This document shows positions 15,164 to 24,864 of a stretch of 33,994 nucleotides of DNA, piece after piece (position 1 is the first letter of the stretch; each line of letters opens with the position of its first letter). The stretch is from a virus: positions 1 through 33,994 of IMG/VR virus record IMGVR_UViG_3300008120_000169, one strand, 5' to 3'. Made by a program: the position numbers and the translations under genes. A model generated the notes under the pieces. That model saw nothing but the letters and a program-made list of their open reading frames with translations. It had not been told where the DNA came from and searched no databases.

Positions 15164-16929
15164 TGTCGTGGTCTGAAATTGAAAACGCATACTTGGACCG
15201 CCTGGCGGCATATGAATTTCCTGGCACCCCACCGGCAGAACAAGAGCCAGCCAAGGGACCAGAGGTAACACAGCCCAGTGCGGCACCAGCTGAGATGAGA
15301 GCCATCCCACGCAATGAAACCCTGGGAGCTGTTGCTGACTTTGTTGGCCGGGTACGAGAGATGGCCAACCAATATGAGATTAAAGATTGGGTCCCACTTC
15401 TTGGTGGCCTGGGCGTTGGTGATCTGTTGGTGGGCAAGTCTCCAGAGGAGATTGAAAATTGGGCATACGGCAACCTGCCCGCCACTATGCCGCCACCTGG
15501 CACCGGAGGTTATGTGCCGGTAATGAAGACCGGACGCAAGCAGAGTGTGGCAGACACCGCAATGCTAGGGCTCGATGTTGCTGGCCCAGCTGTTGGAGTT
15601 GGCAAGATAGCAAAAAATATAGCCACCGAGATTGCTACGACACCACCTGTGGGCGCAATCAATATTGACGCATTTAATCCGCAGCAAGAAATTAAAACAG
15701 CTGTAGATTTGGTGGCCAAAAATCCAGAGACATCTATTTATGTGCCGCAGGCAAATCGCGCGCCATCTGTTGCGTTATCAGTTACAAAACCAGAAATTAT
15801 TGGAACTGGCAGCAAAGGAATTATTACCGTCTCTGATGCTGGTAAATTTTTAGAGCAAACACAAGTTACATTTAATGGCGGCAAAATATTAGATCCTACT
15901 AATTCTCAAGACTTAACTCGAATGATTGACTCTGCATCAGCTGAAGCAGAGTTTCAACTATCGCAGCCAATTAGTGGTGCTACCTGGTACGAAGACGATG
16001 TGGCCACCGCATTTAAGTTGTCATCTAAGATTGTGCCAGAGCTAGCCACGGACGAGCCATTACGCGTGTTAACCACAGCATTTGCGGCATCCACTAGCTA
16101 CAACACAAGAGCTGGAGCAAACTGGGGAATAGCTACAAAAATTTCGGATCATTTAATTAAGACCGGAACCATAGCTGCCCGCAACCCAGAAAACGGAAAA
16201 CTGTGGGGTGGCACCACTGGCCCTATCATGGAGCAGCAGCTCAAGCTCCATGAATATATGATTAAAAAAATGGGACTAGATGGCTATGCTAGTTGGCTGT
16301 TAACGCCTCACACAGTTAAAGAAATTACTCAGATGAAAATGGAATCCGGTCTCTATAAGAGCGCAACAACTCCCGGCAAGGCAACAGATATGAAAATGGG
16401 TGCGTTCATTATGGGCGAAAAGGGCGGTGCGTTTTTCTTGAATCTTAACGGTATAAAAGAAACCACGGCAGATAAGTGGTTTACCCGTACATTTAACAGA
16501 CACACCGGAACGCTGACTTCTGGCCCGGTATCCGAGCAAGGATTAGTTGACGCACCGCGCAATGAGGCAGAGCGGTCAGTAATGAAATCTTGGAACCGAG
16601 CTGTAGCTCAAAACGTCAACTTAGACGAGCAGGCAAACCAAGCTGTTCTGTGGTATTTTGAGCAAAACCTGTATTACAATTTAGGTGTTAAATCAGCAAG
16701 ATCGGAGAGCTTTTCAGATGGAGCCAAAAACCTACTCAACGCCAGAGGAATTGCCATCGACGAACCCACAGGAGCTGGAGCTGCAAGCGGCAGCAATGCG
16801 GGTAAAGCTAGAGCAAAACAGGCTGGCCCAACAGCAGCAGGGAATCCAATCAGTAGCGGATCGCCTGCGGCAGATGCAAACACAACAAACGTAGAGCGGG
16901 GCCAGGCTCCCGCAATGGGAGCTGAGTAA
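15163..16929 (+). CDS. Large internal virion protein with conserved globular domain
   Basis: The 588-aa protein begins 'SWSEIENAYLDRLAAYEFPG' and has a Pro/Ala-rich linker. From about residue 270 to 515 it has a well-conserved-looking globular domain ('GATWYEDDVATAF', 'PLRVLTTAFAASTSYNTRAGANW', 'MLGLDGYASWLL'-like helices, 'ALWYFEQNLYYNLG'-type end). I recall similar domains in polyvalent-type phage proteins but cannot name a reaction. The last 70 residues become low-complexity Gly/Ala/Ser, exactly where a second reading frame opens. It is probably ejected with the DNA. Both ends overlap neighbours by one to three bases. Confidence 0.68.
   Translation: MSWSEIENAYLDRLAAYEFPGTPPAEQEPAKGPEVTQPSAAPAEMRAIPRNETLGAVADFVGRVREMANQYEIKDWVPLLGGLGVGDLLVGKSPEEIENWAYGNLPATMPPPGTGGYVPVMKTGRKQSVADTAMLGLDVAGPAVGVGKIAKNIATEIATTPPVGAINIDAFNPQQEIKTAVDLVAKNPETSIYVPQANRAPSVALSVTKPEIIGTGSKGIITVSDAGKFLEQTQVTFNGGKILDPTNSQDLTRMIDSASAEAEFQLSQPISGATWYEDDVATAFKLSSKIVPELATDEPLRVLTTAFAASTSYNTRAGANWGIATKISDHLIKTGTIAARNPENGKLWGGTTGPIMEQQLKLHEYMIKKMGLDGYASWLLTPHTVKEITQMKMESGLYKSATTPGKATDMKMGAFIMGEKGGAFFLNLNGIKETTADKWFTRTFNRHTGTLTSGPVSEQGLVDAPRNEAERSVMKSWNRAVAQNVNLDEQANQAVLWYFEQNLYYNLGVKSARSESFSDGAKNLLNARGIAIDEPTGAGAASGSNAGKARAKQAGPTAAGNPISSGSPAADANTTNVERGQAPAMGAE
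16718..16894 (+). CDS. Nested out-of-frame ORF, 58-aa helical Gln-rich protein
   Basis: This short frame lies wholly inside the 3' end of the 588-aa virion gene. Its product looks like a real helical protein (STPEELPSTNPQELELQAAA, then MRVKLEQNRLAQQQQGIQSV, then ADRLRQMQTQQ). The host frame in the same stretch is low-complexity Gly/Ala/Ser. A CGGAGAG ribosome site sits at normal distance before its ATG. I take it as a probable overlapping gene, perhaps a small virion or assembly factor. It has no recognised family, and translation is not proven. Confidence 0.5.
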   Translation: MEPKTYSTPEELPSTNPQELELQAAAMRVKLEQNRLAQQQQGIQSVADRLRQMQTQQT

Positions 16930-19853
16930 TGGCCATCAAACCACTTGAGCAGCGCTTAGAATCAATTCTGCCGGCTGCAGATCAGATCACATCTGATCCA
17001 ATGGCTCCGGTCGAGCCAATGCCCGGTGAGGCCATCGAGGTCCCACAAATGGAGCTGCTGTCTGGTGAGCCAGGCACGCCAGGCATGGAAGACACCACCC
17101 AGGTCGCCGGGTTATTTGACAGGATAGTGCGTGGTGGAATTGGATCGGTTACCCGCAAGGCGCCCAAGGCAGAGCGCCAACTTGTGCCAGAGGGTAAACC
17201 CGGTGTACTGCCGGAACCAGAGAAGGTTGGCCGATTTAAGGTAATCCCGGAGGCAGACGAGCAGCTGACAAAACAAGTTGGCGAGGCCATAGAAACACGC
17301 CAGGTTTCCGGTGAGGTAACCGGCAAGCCACCAGAGGAAGCATTTAATCTGTCTCGGTTTCAGACCGAAGACGCAGCTGCTGTTGTGGGTGGCGTGGCAG
17401 ACGCGCTGGGGATTAAGACCAAGTCTGTAAGCTTTGATGAGATCAAGGCCAGGGCAAAGGAAAGCGGAATCTCCGAGGCGTTTCTGTCCAGGCTAACAGC
17501 TGCCGACGGGAAGATGTTGCCGTCAGCTGTGGAGACATACAAGGCGCTCGAGGTTCTAGAGAGCTCGGCCAACGAGCTCGACCGTCTTTTCAAGCTAGTC
17601 AACGAAGGCCAGGCCACCGACGCACAAAAGCTGCAGCTTAGGCAGCAGGTAGCATTCCACGGCCTGGTGCAAAAGGGCGTTAAGGGAATCCAGACCGAGA
17701 CGGCCAGGGCCCTCGCTGTGTTTCGTATTCCAAGAGAGGGCAACGCAGACATTATTCGCCAGGTGCTAGATGAGTACGGCGGCGATAGATCGTTGCAGGA
17801 TATGGCGCGTAGCTATCTGACCCTAGAGTCTCGCGCAGCTCGCAACCAAATGGTTGAGAAGTCAATGTTTTCTAGTGTCAGGGATGTGTGGTTCACGACA
17901 TTCATTAACGGCCTTCTGGCGTCCCCAACATCTCACGCTAAAAATATGTTGGGCAATAGTATGTTTGGGCTGTATCAGATCCCAGAGCGCTTGATGGCTG
18001 GTCTCTACTCACAGTATTTGCCAAAGGCCGCACGCGAGGGAGCGGTGCCAAAGTGGCTAGGTGGCAGCTCTGTGTGGGGCGACCTAGTTCCAGGGAGCGC
18101 AGCTGAAAAAATAGAGCTGGACGAGGCGCTGACCATGATTCAGTCTCTTCGCAATGGGGTTCCAGAGGGGTTGCAGCTGGCGTCCACGGCATTTCGGACT
18201 AACCAGGCCAGCGATCTAGCGAGCAAGGTAGAACTGCAGCGTATGCCACAGGAAGCTTTGGGCGAGACGCTGCAGAGGATAACCGGGGTTGGCCAGGAAA
18301 CCTGGTTGGGCAAGGCAATGGACTACTATGGCACAGCCGTTACCCTACCAGGACGAGCTCTGATGTCTGAGGATGAGTTCTTTAAGGGCGTCTTCTACAG
18401 GATACACCTTAACACTTTGATTGATCGGCGCGGCAAGTCCATCTACCGTCAAGCCATCGAGGGTGGCGCGTCGGAGTCAGACGCACTGGCCAGGCAGCAA
18501 GCGGAGATGACCTCATTATTTGAGAACCCACCCAAGGACCTAGACGACGCGGCGATGGAATTTGCCAGGCGCGGCACGTTTACCGGCGAGCTGCCACCCG
18601 CCTTGTCTGCGCTACAGAAAGTATTTAATCACCCGGCCCTGAAGATTGCGGTGCCGTTCTTTAAGACCCCAGCCAACATTGGCCTGGAGGTGATCGAGCG
18701 CACGCCATTTGCGCCGCTGTCGTCCAGGTTTAGAGATGACATAGGCAAGGGCGGCGTCTACCGTGACATGGCTCTAGCAAAGGTAACCCTTGGGTCCACC
18801 TTGCTGACTACCTTTGCGCTGATGGCCGGAGAGGGAACAATCACTGGTGGTGGCCCAAAGAGACCAGCGCAGCGCCAGGCGTGGGAGCGCACCGGGGCGA
18901 AACCATATTCGTTCAAGATTGGCGATGACTACTATAGCTACCAGGGCCTAGAGCCGATTGGCGCATTTATTGGTATGGCCGCGGACTACGCGGAATACGC
19001 GATGGAGGAGCCAGACGCCGGCAAGGTAGAACAGGTCGCCATGGGTATGGTGTACGGGTTCTATGAGTACATGAAGGAGCAGCCATACCTACAGGGCCTG
19101 GCCGAGATAACAAAGGCCCTGGGCCTTGGCAGGGGCTCCGGAGAGGTAGACGGAGCGAAGGTTGTCAACGAGCTCACAAAGCAGCTCGGCCAGTTTGTAA
19201 TTGGTGGGTCACCTTTGCCTGGCACGTCCGCGCTTGGCGGCGCACTCGAGCGCCTATTGGACCCAAATGCAACAAACGTAAACGCAGACCCAAATTTACC
19301 AATGGGGCTGCGCGGCCTGGTAACCGCCTGGAACAGGTACCGCTCGAGGCTGCCGTACTTTAATAGCGACCTTCCAGAGGACCTTAATCTGTGGGGAGAC
19401 CCAAAGATGCAGGCCAACGCAGACCCGACCATGCGTATTTTAGGCATGGTGTTACCAACTAGGGTTTCCCCTGACCAGTTCTCGGATGTAGACGACGAGC
19501 TGGTGCGCCTGGGGTCACCCATTGGAATGCCTGACCCCAAGGTAGGGTTTCAGATTGGCCAGGGCGAGGGCGCCATATCAGGCAACGTGGAGCTTAACGC
19601 CGACCAACGGCACCGGCTGCTGACAATCTATGGCAAGGAAACCAACGCCAAAGACGACATCTTGCGCCTGATCCGCACCCCCGGATTTGATCTTCTATCG
19701 AAGGCCGACCAGCAGCAGCAGGTCCAGAGACTGCACTCCAAGTATATGAATATCGCAAAGATGCAGCTGATGTCTGAGGACCCCGGCATCGAGGCCAAGA
19801 TCATTGAGCTCAATGAATTGCGCCAGGCCCACGGAAACTACTACAAACCTTAA
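16929..19853 (+). CDS. Largest internal virion/ejection protein (T7 gp16-like position)
   Basis: The 974-aa protein has an acidic, proline-rich N-terminal region (about residues 1-130) followed by long helices. A repeat-poor central domain includes 'VWFTTFINGLLASPTSHAKNMLGNS', which I recall from large phage DNA-ejection proteins. A hydrophobic segment near residues 614-640 (MALAKVTLGSTLLTTFALMAG) may cross the inner membrane. No lysozyme or transglycosylase motif is evident, unlike T7 gp16, so peptidoglycan cutting may lie elsewhere. It is the last of the core genes, before a promoter-like site and the fibre gene. Confidence 0.78.
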   Translation: MAIKPLEQRLESILPAADQITSDPMAPVEPMPGEAIEVPQMELLSGEPGTPGMEDTTQVAGLFDRIVRGGIGSVTRKAPKAERQLVPEGKPGVLPEPEKVGRFKVIPEADEQLTKQVGEAIETRQVSGEVTGKPPEEAFNLSRFQTEDAAAVVGGVADALGIKTKSVSFDEIKARAKESGISEAFLSRLTAADGKMLPSAVETYKALEVLESSANELDRLFKLVNEGQATDAQKLQLRQQVAFHGLVQKGVKGIQTETARALAVFRIPREGNADIIRQVLDEYGGDRSLQDMARSYLTLESRAARNQMVEKSMFSSVRDVWFTTFINGLLASPTSHAKNMLGNSMFGLYQIPERLMAGLYSQYLPKAAREGAVPKWLGGSSVWGDLVPGSAAEKIELDEALTMIQSLRNGVPEGLQLASTAFRTNQASDLASKVELQRMPQEALGETLQRITGVGQETWLGKAMDYYGTAVTLPGRALMSEDEFFKGVFYRIHLNTLIDRRGKSIYRQAIEGGASESDALARQQAEMTSLFENPPKDLDDAAMEFARRGTFTGELPPALSALQKVFNHPALKIAVPFFKTPANIGLEVIERTPFAPLSSRFRDDIGKGGVYRDMALAKVTLGSTLLTTFALMAGEGTITGGGPKRPAQRQAWERTGAKPYSFKIGDDYYSYQGLEPIGAFIGMAADYAEYAMEEPDAGKVEQVAMGMVYGFYEYMKEQPYLQGLAEITKALGLGRGSGEVDGAKVVNELTKQLGQFVIGGSPLPGTSALGGALERLLDPNATNVNADPNLPMGLRGLVTAWNRYRSRLPYFNSDLPEDLNLWGDPKMQANADPTMRILGMVLPTRVSPDQFSDVDDELVRLGSPIGMPDPKVGFQIGQGEGAISGNVELNADQRHRLLTIYGKETNAKDDILRLIRTPGFDLLSKADQQQQVQRLHSKYMNIAKMQLMSEDPGIEAKIIELNELRQAHGNYYKP

Positions 19854-19856
19854 TTG

Positions 19857-19870
19857 TGAACCAATAGAAT
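19857..19870 (+). promoter_or_regulatory. Promoter-like element AACCAATAGAAT upstream of fibre gene
   Basis: The -10-like TAGAAT (19865-19870) is preceded by AACCAA, as in the two stronger promoters of this genome. No TTGCAT is found at 16 bp upstream, where ACAAAC is present instead. It lies in the only gap between ejection and fibre genes. It could be a weak or activator-dependent copy of the same promoter class. Confidence 0.4.
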
Positions 19871-19891
19871 CCATACAGGAAGGACCCGACC

Positions 19892-21904
19892 ATGCCAATC
19901 CAGATTAACAACGTCTCTCGCCGAGCTGTGTACTCCCCAACCGGGTCCGGTGGGGCGGGACCCTATTCTTTCACCTTCGAGATATTGGCCGCCGGAGACA
20001 TCGCCGTCTACAAGGACGACGTACTCTTAACGCTGACCACGCACTACACCGTCTCAATTGCATCTAACGGCACCGGGTCCGTAACCATCACAGCTGCTGG
20101 ATTGGCCCTGGCCCCGGCTAGCCCAACTCAATATGCAATTGTTGGGAATCGTACGATTGCGCGTACGACTGACTATGTGACAGGTGGCGACTTCTTTGCC
20201 AACACGCTAAACGACGAGCTCGATCAGCAAACCATCTTTGCCCAGCAAAACCAGGAGGGCCTGGCCCGCGCTCTGCAGGCACCGCAGACCGATCCAACCT
20301 CAATCAATATGATTATGCCGCGGGCATCGGCGCGGGCTGGCAGGGTGCTGTCATTTGACGCAAACGGAAACCCAGCGGCTGTGGACTACATTGGCGAAAA
20401 CCGTGGCAACTGGGCCGCTGGCATAGCGTATAACCAGCGAGATATTGCCAAGGACACAACCAACGACAACATCTACCAGGTTCTAACTCCGCACACCTCT
20501 AGCGGGTCATTGCCGATCACCACCAATGCAGACTCTGGCAAGTGGGCACTTCTGGTGAACGCTGCCGCCGCCAACGCATCTGCTGTAGCTGCAGCTGCTA
20601 GCGCGTCTGCCGCCTCAACGTCGGCGTCTAACGCATCGACCTCGGCAAGCAACGCAAGCACATCTGCTAGCAACGCATCGACTTCCGCGACCAACGCATC
20701 TAACAGCGCAACTGCAGCTGCCGCAGACGCAGCCTCCGCTGCCTCGGCCCTGGCTCAGACACTGTCCGCGTACGACAACTTTGATGACAGATACCTGGGA
20801 GCTAAAGCTAGCGACCCAGCCCTAGACAACGACGGTGATGCGCTAGTAGCTGGCGCTCTGTACTTTGATACAACCATATCAGGGATGAAGGTCTACACCG
20901 GGACGGCGTGGGTTGCCGCGTATATTTCTGGTGGCTCTGGTGTCTTGCTGGCATCAAATAATCTATCAGATGTCAGCAGCATCTCTACAGCTCGAACAAA
21001 CCTTGGCCTTGGGACCGGAGACAGCCCGCAATTTACAGCTGTAAATATTGGCAACGCAACAGACACCACTCTGACCAGGGTGTCGGCTGGAGTAGTGGCG
21101 GTCGAGGGCAGCAATATTTTGTTGGCGTCCAGCATTGGGTCCACGGTTCAGGGATACGACGCGCAGCTGGCAGACGTGGCCGGCCTGGCGGTTACGGACG
21201 GCAACTTCATTGTTGGCAACGGAACAAACTTTGTAGCGGAGTCTGGAGACACTGCACGCACAAGTTTAGGATTGGGCACAGGCGATAGTCCGCAGTTTAC
21301 AGCGGTCAACATAGGCAACGCATCTGACACAACCGTAACCCGTGTCTCTGCAGGGGTGATCGCAGTCGAGGGCAGCAATGTCCTGATGGCATCTAACATT
21401 GGGACATCGGTTCAAGCCTATGACGCACAACTGGCCAACATTGCGGGTCTAACCCCGACAGACAATGGCGTAGTCATTGGCAACGGCACTAACTTTGTTG
21501 TTGAATCTGGGGCCACGCTCAAGACTTCTCTTGGCCTGACAATCGGTACTGACGTACAAGCCTATGACGCAGACACAGCCAAGACTGACGTAGCCCAGAC
21601 ATTTACCGCACCGCAACGTGGCACGGTTACCACTGACAATGACGGTTCGTTTGACTTGTCGGTTACGAACAACTTTGCTTGCACACCAACTGGATCGATT
21701 ACCCTGACATTTACCAATATGACCGCAGGCCAGAGTGGGTTCATCCTATTGGTCAACGGTAGCAACTACACCGTGTCAGCTCACGCCAATACTAAGGTGG
21801 TGTCTGGGTCGCTAACCACAATATCTGCAACCGGGACGTACTTGCTGTCGTACTGGACTAACGGTACGAATACCTATGTAGTCAACTCAGGAGCACTAGC
21901 TTGA
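19892..21904 (+). CDS. Tail fibre protein with T7 gp17-like N-terminus
   Basis: The 670-aa fibre begins with the virion-attachment domain typical of T7-like fibres. Its segments are 'RRAVYSPTGSGGAGPYSF', 'YKDDVLLTLTTHYTVS', 'ARTTDYVTGGDFFANTLND' and 'ELDQQTIFAQQNQEGLARAL' (about residues 1-135). Next come a 'NWAAGIAYNQRDIAKD' carbohydrate-binding-like module and an Ala/Ser/Asn-rich repeat (about 225-290). Two copies of an 88-aa repeat with GLGTGDSPQFTAVNIGNA follow, then a beta-rich tip. Good ribosome site AGGAAGGA. It attaches the receptor-binding tip; a second adhesin gene follows and overlaps. Confidence 0.88.
   Translation: MPIQINNVSRRAVYSPTGSGGAGPYSFTFEILAAGDIAVYKDDVLLTLTTHYTVSIASNGTGSVTITAAGLALAPASPTQYAIVGNRTIARTTDYVTGGDFFANTLNDELDQQTIFAQQNQEGLARALQAPQTDPTSINMIMPRASARAGRVLSFDANGNPAAVDYIGENRGNWAAGIAYNQRDIAKDTTNDNIYQVLTPHTSSGSLPITTNADSGKWALLVNAAAANASAVAAAASASAASTSASNASTSASNASTSASNASTSATNASNSATAAAADAASAASALAQTLSAYDNFDDRYLGAKASDPALDNDGDALVAGALYFDTTISGMKVYTGTAWVAAYISGGSGVLLASNNLSDVSSISTARTNLGLGTGDSPQFTAVNIGNATDTTLTRVSAGVVAVEGSNILLASSIGSTVQGYDAQLADVAGLAVTDGNFIVGNGTNFVAESGDTARTSLGLGTGDSPQFTAVNIGNASDTTVTRVSAGVIAVEGSNVLMASNIGTSVQAYDAQLANIAGLTPTDNGVVIGNGTNFVVESGATLKTSLGLTIGTDVQAYDADTAKTDVAQTFTAPQRGTVTTDNDGSFDLSVTNNFACTPTGSITLTFTNMTAGQSGFILLVNGSNYTVSAHANTKVVSGSLTTISATGTYLLSYWTNGTNTYVVNSGALA
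20568..20760 (+). repeat. Ala/Ser/Asn-rich short repeats in fibre gene
   Basis: Tandem codon blocks encode variants of ASNASTS repeated several times. At DNA level the copies (AACGCATCGAC…, AACGCAAGCAC…) differ mainly at silent or Ser-codon positions. This suits a rigid shaft or coiled-coil linker that can change length by slippage. Confidence 0.75.
21002..21540 (+). repeat. 88-aa tandem repeat in tail fibre gene
   Basis: The fibre contains two full copies of a unit with GLGTGDSPQFTAVNIGNA, DTT-TRVSAGV, AVEGSN, QAYDAQLA and GNGTNFV-ESG. The copies start 264 bp apart, and part of a third follows. At DNA level the copies differ mostly at silent third positions, so the duplication is old and kept by selection on the protein. 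Confidence 0.85.
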
Positions 21905-24327
21905 GCGTCCTACCAGTAGGGTTTGGCTCGGCGCTTGGCGGCTATCAGATAGAGCGCAGTCTGCGGTTTAACTCTGCGGATAGTGCGTATCTGAATAGGA
22001 CACCTGCGTCTGCTGGTAACCGTAGGACTTTTACATGGTCTGGTTGGGTAAAGCGTGGTGCATTATCAAGTAGCGCATCTTACTTTTTGTTTGCCGCAGG
22101 TTCGTTTGCTGGCTCTACAAACACATCAATTCGTATCCTCAACGATTCAATAAACATTTACTGGGGTGGGACTGGTGGCCCTCAATGGACTGCTACCGCA
22201 GTACTGCGTGACCCATCTGCTTGGTATCACCTTGTGTTTGCTTTTGATACAACTCAGGCAACATTTGGAAACAGATTAAAACTATATGTCAACGGTGTTC
22301 AATCTACTGTTTGGTCTTTGCAAGAAACTGGTGGCTTAACAGCGCAGAATTCTGACTTGTACATTAACAACAACCAACAACATAATCTTGGTGCAAGCGG
22401 TACTCCGGGCAATTACTTTGATGGCTACCTAACCGAAGTCAACTTCATCGATGGTCAAGCCCTAACGCCGTCCTCCTTCGGTGAAACTGATTCTGCCACA
22501 GGTGTATGGAAGCCCAAGGCTTACTCTGGCACATACGGCACTAACGGGTTCTACCTAAAGTTTGCAGACAACTCTGGCACGACCAGCACAACGCTAGGCA
22601 AGGACAGCTCAGGCAACGGTAACAACTGGACACCTAACAACTTCTCGGTGACTGCTGGCTCCGGCAATGACTCGCTAGTAGATTCACCTACGTCATACGG
22701 TACAGACACAGGTGTTGGTGGTGAGGTGCGTGGGAATTACTGTACTTGGAATCCTCTTAAAAATTCAACTACATTGTCTGATGGAAACCTTAGATCATTC
22801 AATAGTTCAACAACACAATGGTTAGGCGTTGTTGGTACTTTTGGTATGACATCAGGAAAGTGGTATTGGGAATGTACTCCAACGGTAGCAGCTACGGTAA
22901 TAATCGGATTGGCAAATTCTTCGTATTCCACAGGGGGACACCCCGGCTCGGACGCAAATAGTTGGGGATATTATTCTGCTAACGGAAACAAGTATTTTAA
23001 TAATTCTGGAACTTCGTATGGTGCAACTTATACAGCCAATGATGTTATTGGTGTTGCGTTTGATGCCGATGCAGGGACACTAACTTTTTATAAAAACGGA
23101 GTAAGTCAAGGTACGGCTTATTCTAGCCTGACGAGTGGCCCGTACTTCCCAGCGGTTGGGGTTTTGAACAGCCAAATTCTGTTTATAAACGCAGGTCAAC
23201 GCCCATTCGCCTACACAGCCCCCTCCGGTTTCAAGGCACTATGTACGACTAATCTGCCTACGCCGACCATCGGTGCTACTAGCACTACACAGGCGAATAA
23301 GTATTTTGATATTGTCTTGTATCAAGCCGCAACAACTAACGGCACATTCACAAGAGGCAACCTGTCGTTTCGTCCTGACTTTACTTGGATTAAGAACAGA
23401 GACAACGTAGAACGACATTTTCTTATTGACGTAGTTCGTGGAAATACAAACATCACAGATAAGTTTCTTGTATCTAATAGTACTGCTGCGGAAGGGGCAA
23501 ATGCAGTAGGTGGAACAACATTTAGCGTTACAGATACTGGATACGAGTTTGTTGAAACAACAATCAATTCCGATGAGTTATTTTTTAATAATCGCACTTA
23601 TGTAGGCTGGAACTGGAAGGCTAACGGTGCAGGCTCATCTAACACCTCTGGCACTATAACCAGCACAGTAAGTGCGAATACGACTAGCGGGTTCTCGATT
23701 GCAACCTACACTGGCAACGGCTCTGGTGGCGCTACGGTGGGCCACGGTCTTGGCGTAAGTCCGGCGATGGTTTTTACTAAGTCCAGAAGCAACTCAACAA
23801 ACTGGATGGTTTGGCATCAAAATTTAACCGCTAACTACGCTTTTGAAGGACTAAATACAACCGGAGCAGAAGTCAACGGAGGTTCTCCTTCTAAGTATGT
23901 TCGTTCAGTTTCTTCAACTCTTGTGACAATTGGTAACGACATATCTGTAAACCAAAGTGCTTCTTACACTTATGTTATGTACTGCTTCGCACCAGTAGCA
24001 GGGTATAGCGCCTTTGGAAGTTACACGGGCAACGGTTCTACGGACGGCCCGTTTGTTTACACAGGTTTTCGCCCCGCCTATGTGTTAATTAAACGCTCAT
24101 CCGCTATTGAGGCATGGTGTGTTATGGACTCCAAGCGGGAAGGATACAACGTAGACAATGACCCTCTGTTTGCTAATTTAAGTAACGCCGAGGGAACGCA
24201 AGATTTTTTAGACTTGCTATCTAATGGTTTTAAACTTCGCTCTACCGACACAGGTGTAAACGGAAGTGGAACCTACATCTACGCCGCCTTTGCCGAAACA
24301 CCCTTTAAGTACAGTTTGGCCAGATGA
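21901..24327 (+). CDS. LamG/SPRY-containing adhesin (second tail fibre/receptor-binding protein)
   Basis: The 808-aa protein has three modules. A LamG/concanavalin-like lectin fold covers about residues 20-200 (RSLRFNSADSAYLNRTP, TFTWSGWVKRG, WYHLVFAFDTTQ, LKLYVNGVQ, GYLTEVNFIDGQALTPSSFG). A SPRY-like fold covers about 300-430 (GKWYWECTPT, VIGVAFDADAGTLTFYKNGV). A C-terminal beta domain follows, of a type common in aquatic phage fibres (PDFTWIKNRDNVERHFLID, YVGWNWKANG, GFSIATYTGNGSGGATVGHG), which I associate with DUF7483. It starts with TTG in a TTGA overlap. It is probably the receptor-binding tip. The base composition is more AT-rich and patchy than flanking genes, suggesting exchange. Confidence 0.87.
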   Translation: MSVLPVGFGSALGGYQIERSLRFNSADSAYLNRTPASAGNRRTFTWSGWVKRGALSSSASYFLFAAGSFAGSTNTSIRILNDSINIYWGGTGGPQWTATAVLRDPSAWYHLVFAFDTTQATFGNRLKLYVNGVQSTVWSLQETGGLTAQNSDLYINNNQQHNLGASGTPGNYFDGYLTEVNFIDGQALTPSSFGETDSATGVWKPKAYSGTYGTNGFYLKFADNSGTTSTTLGKDSSGNGNNWTPNNFSVTAGSGNDSLVDSPTSYGTDTGVGGEVRGNYCTWNPLKNSTTLSDGNLRSFNSSTTQWLGVVGTFGMTSGKWYWECTPTVAATVIIGLANSSYSTGGHPGSDANSWGYYSANGNKYFNNSGTSYGATYTANDVIGVAFDADAGTLTFYKNGVSQGTAYSSLTSGPYFPAVGVLNSQILFINAGQRPFAYTAPSGFKALCTTNLPTPTIGATSTTQANKYFDIVLYQAATTNGTFTRGNLSFRPDFTWIKNRDNVERHFLIDVVRGNTNITDKFLVSNSTAAEGANAVGGTTFSVTDTGYEFVETTINSDELFFNNRTYVGWNWKANGAGSSNTSGTITSTVSANTTSGFSIATYTGNGSGGATVGHGLGVSPAMVFTKSRSNSTNWMVWHQNLTANYAFEGLNTTGAEVNGGSPSKYVRSVSSTLVTIGNDISVNQSASYTYVMYCFAPVAGYSAFGSYTGNGSTDGPFVYTGFRPAYVLIKRSSAIEAWCVMDSKREGYNVDNDPLFANLSNAEGTQDFLDLLSNGFKLRSTDTGVNGSGTYIYAAFAETPFKYSLAR

Positions 24328-24342
24328 TTAACGGAGAATAAA

Positions 24343-24864
24343 ATGTTTCAACTCAATGGCAACCCAATCTCAATAGATTCTGAAGTAACCATCAATGGAG
24401 TACGTTATCCTCACTTAAGAGAGCCAGCCCTGCGTGAGCAACTAGGCATTGTAGAGGTAGCAGATCCTGAGCAGTATGACCAGCGGTTCTACTGGGGCGT
24501 AGGCAATCCCAAACTTCTAAATGACCGTGAGGAAGTAGACCAAGACGGAAACCCCATGTATGTCAAAGTCTTGGGTGAGGTCAACGGACAACCTGCGATG
24601 GTTGACTCCACAGAGCGTCTGGTCACCAAGGGACTCAAGAGCCAATGGACTGCTCAGGTCAAGACCACGGCAGGTTCTATGCTTGCCCAGACCGATTGGA
24701 TGGTGATCCGCAAGGCAGAGCGAAATGTAGACATTCCCGCCACGGTGGTTGCAAAGCGGGCGGCGATTGTGGCTGAGTGCGATAGGCTTGAAGCAGCCAT
24801 CACAGGCTGTGCAGATGTAGAAGCATTGATTGCGGTAGTTGGCAACCAAGGATGGCCTGCATAA
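24343..24864 (+). CDS. Tail fibre assembly/accessory-like protein
   Basis: The 173-aa protein follows the adhesin gene. It has the layout of small fibre-associated proteins of aquatic phages: 'FQLNGNPISIDSEVTINGVRY', then 'LGIVEVADPEQYDQRFYW', and a C-terminal region with 'TTAGSMLAQTDWMVIRKAER'. The last segment (many Ala/Ile, 'IPATVVAKRAAIVAECDRLE') resembles fibre chaperones that help folding or attachment. It has a GGAG ribosome site. No catalytic motif. The role is inferred from family resemblance and neighbourhood. Confidence 0.72.
   Translation: MFQLNGNPISIDSEVTINGVRYPHLREPALREQLGIVEVADPEQYDQRFYWGVGNPKLLNDREEVDQDGNPMYVKVLGEVNGQPAMVDSTERLVTKGLKSQWTAQVKTTAGSMLAQTDWMVIRKAERNVDIPATVVAKRAAIVAECDRLEAAITGCADVEALIAVVGNQGWPA

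Noticed and set aside
20568-20760. CRISPR-like short repeats
   Set aside because: They are codon repeats for Ala/Ser/Asn in the fibre gene, with no spacers.
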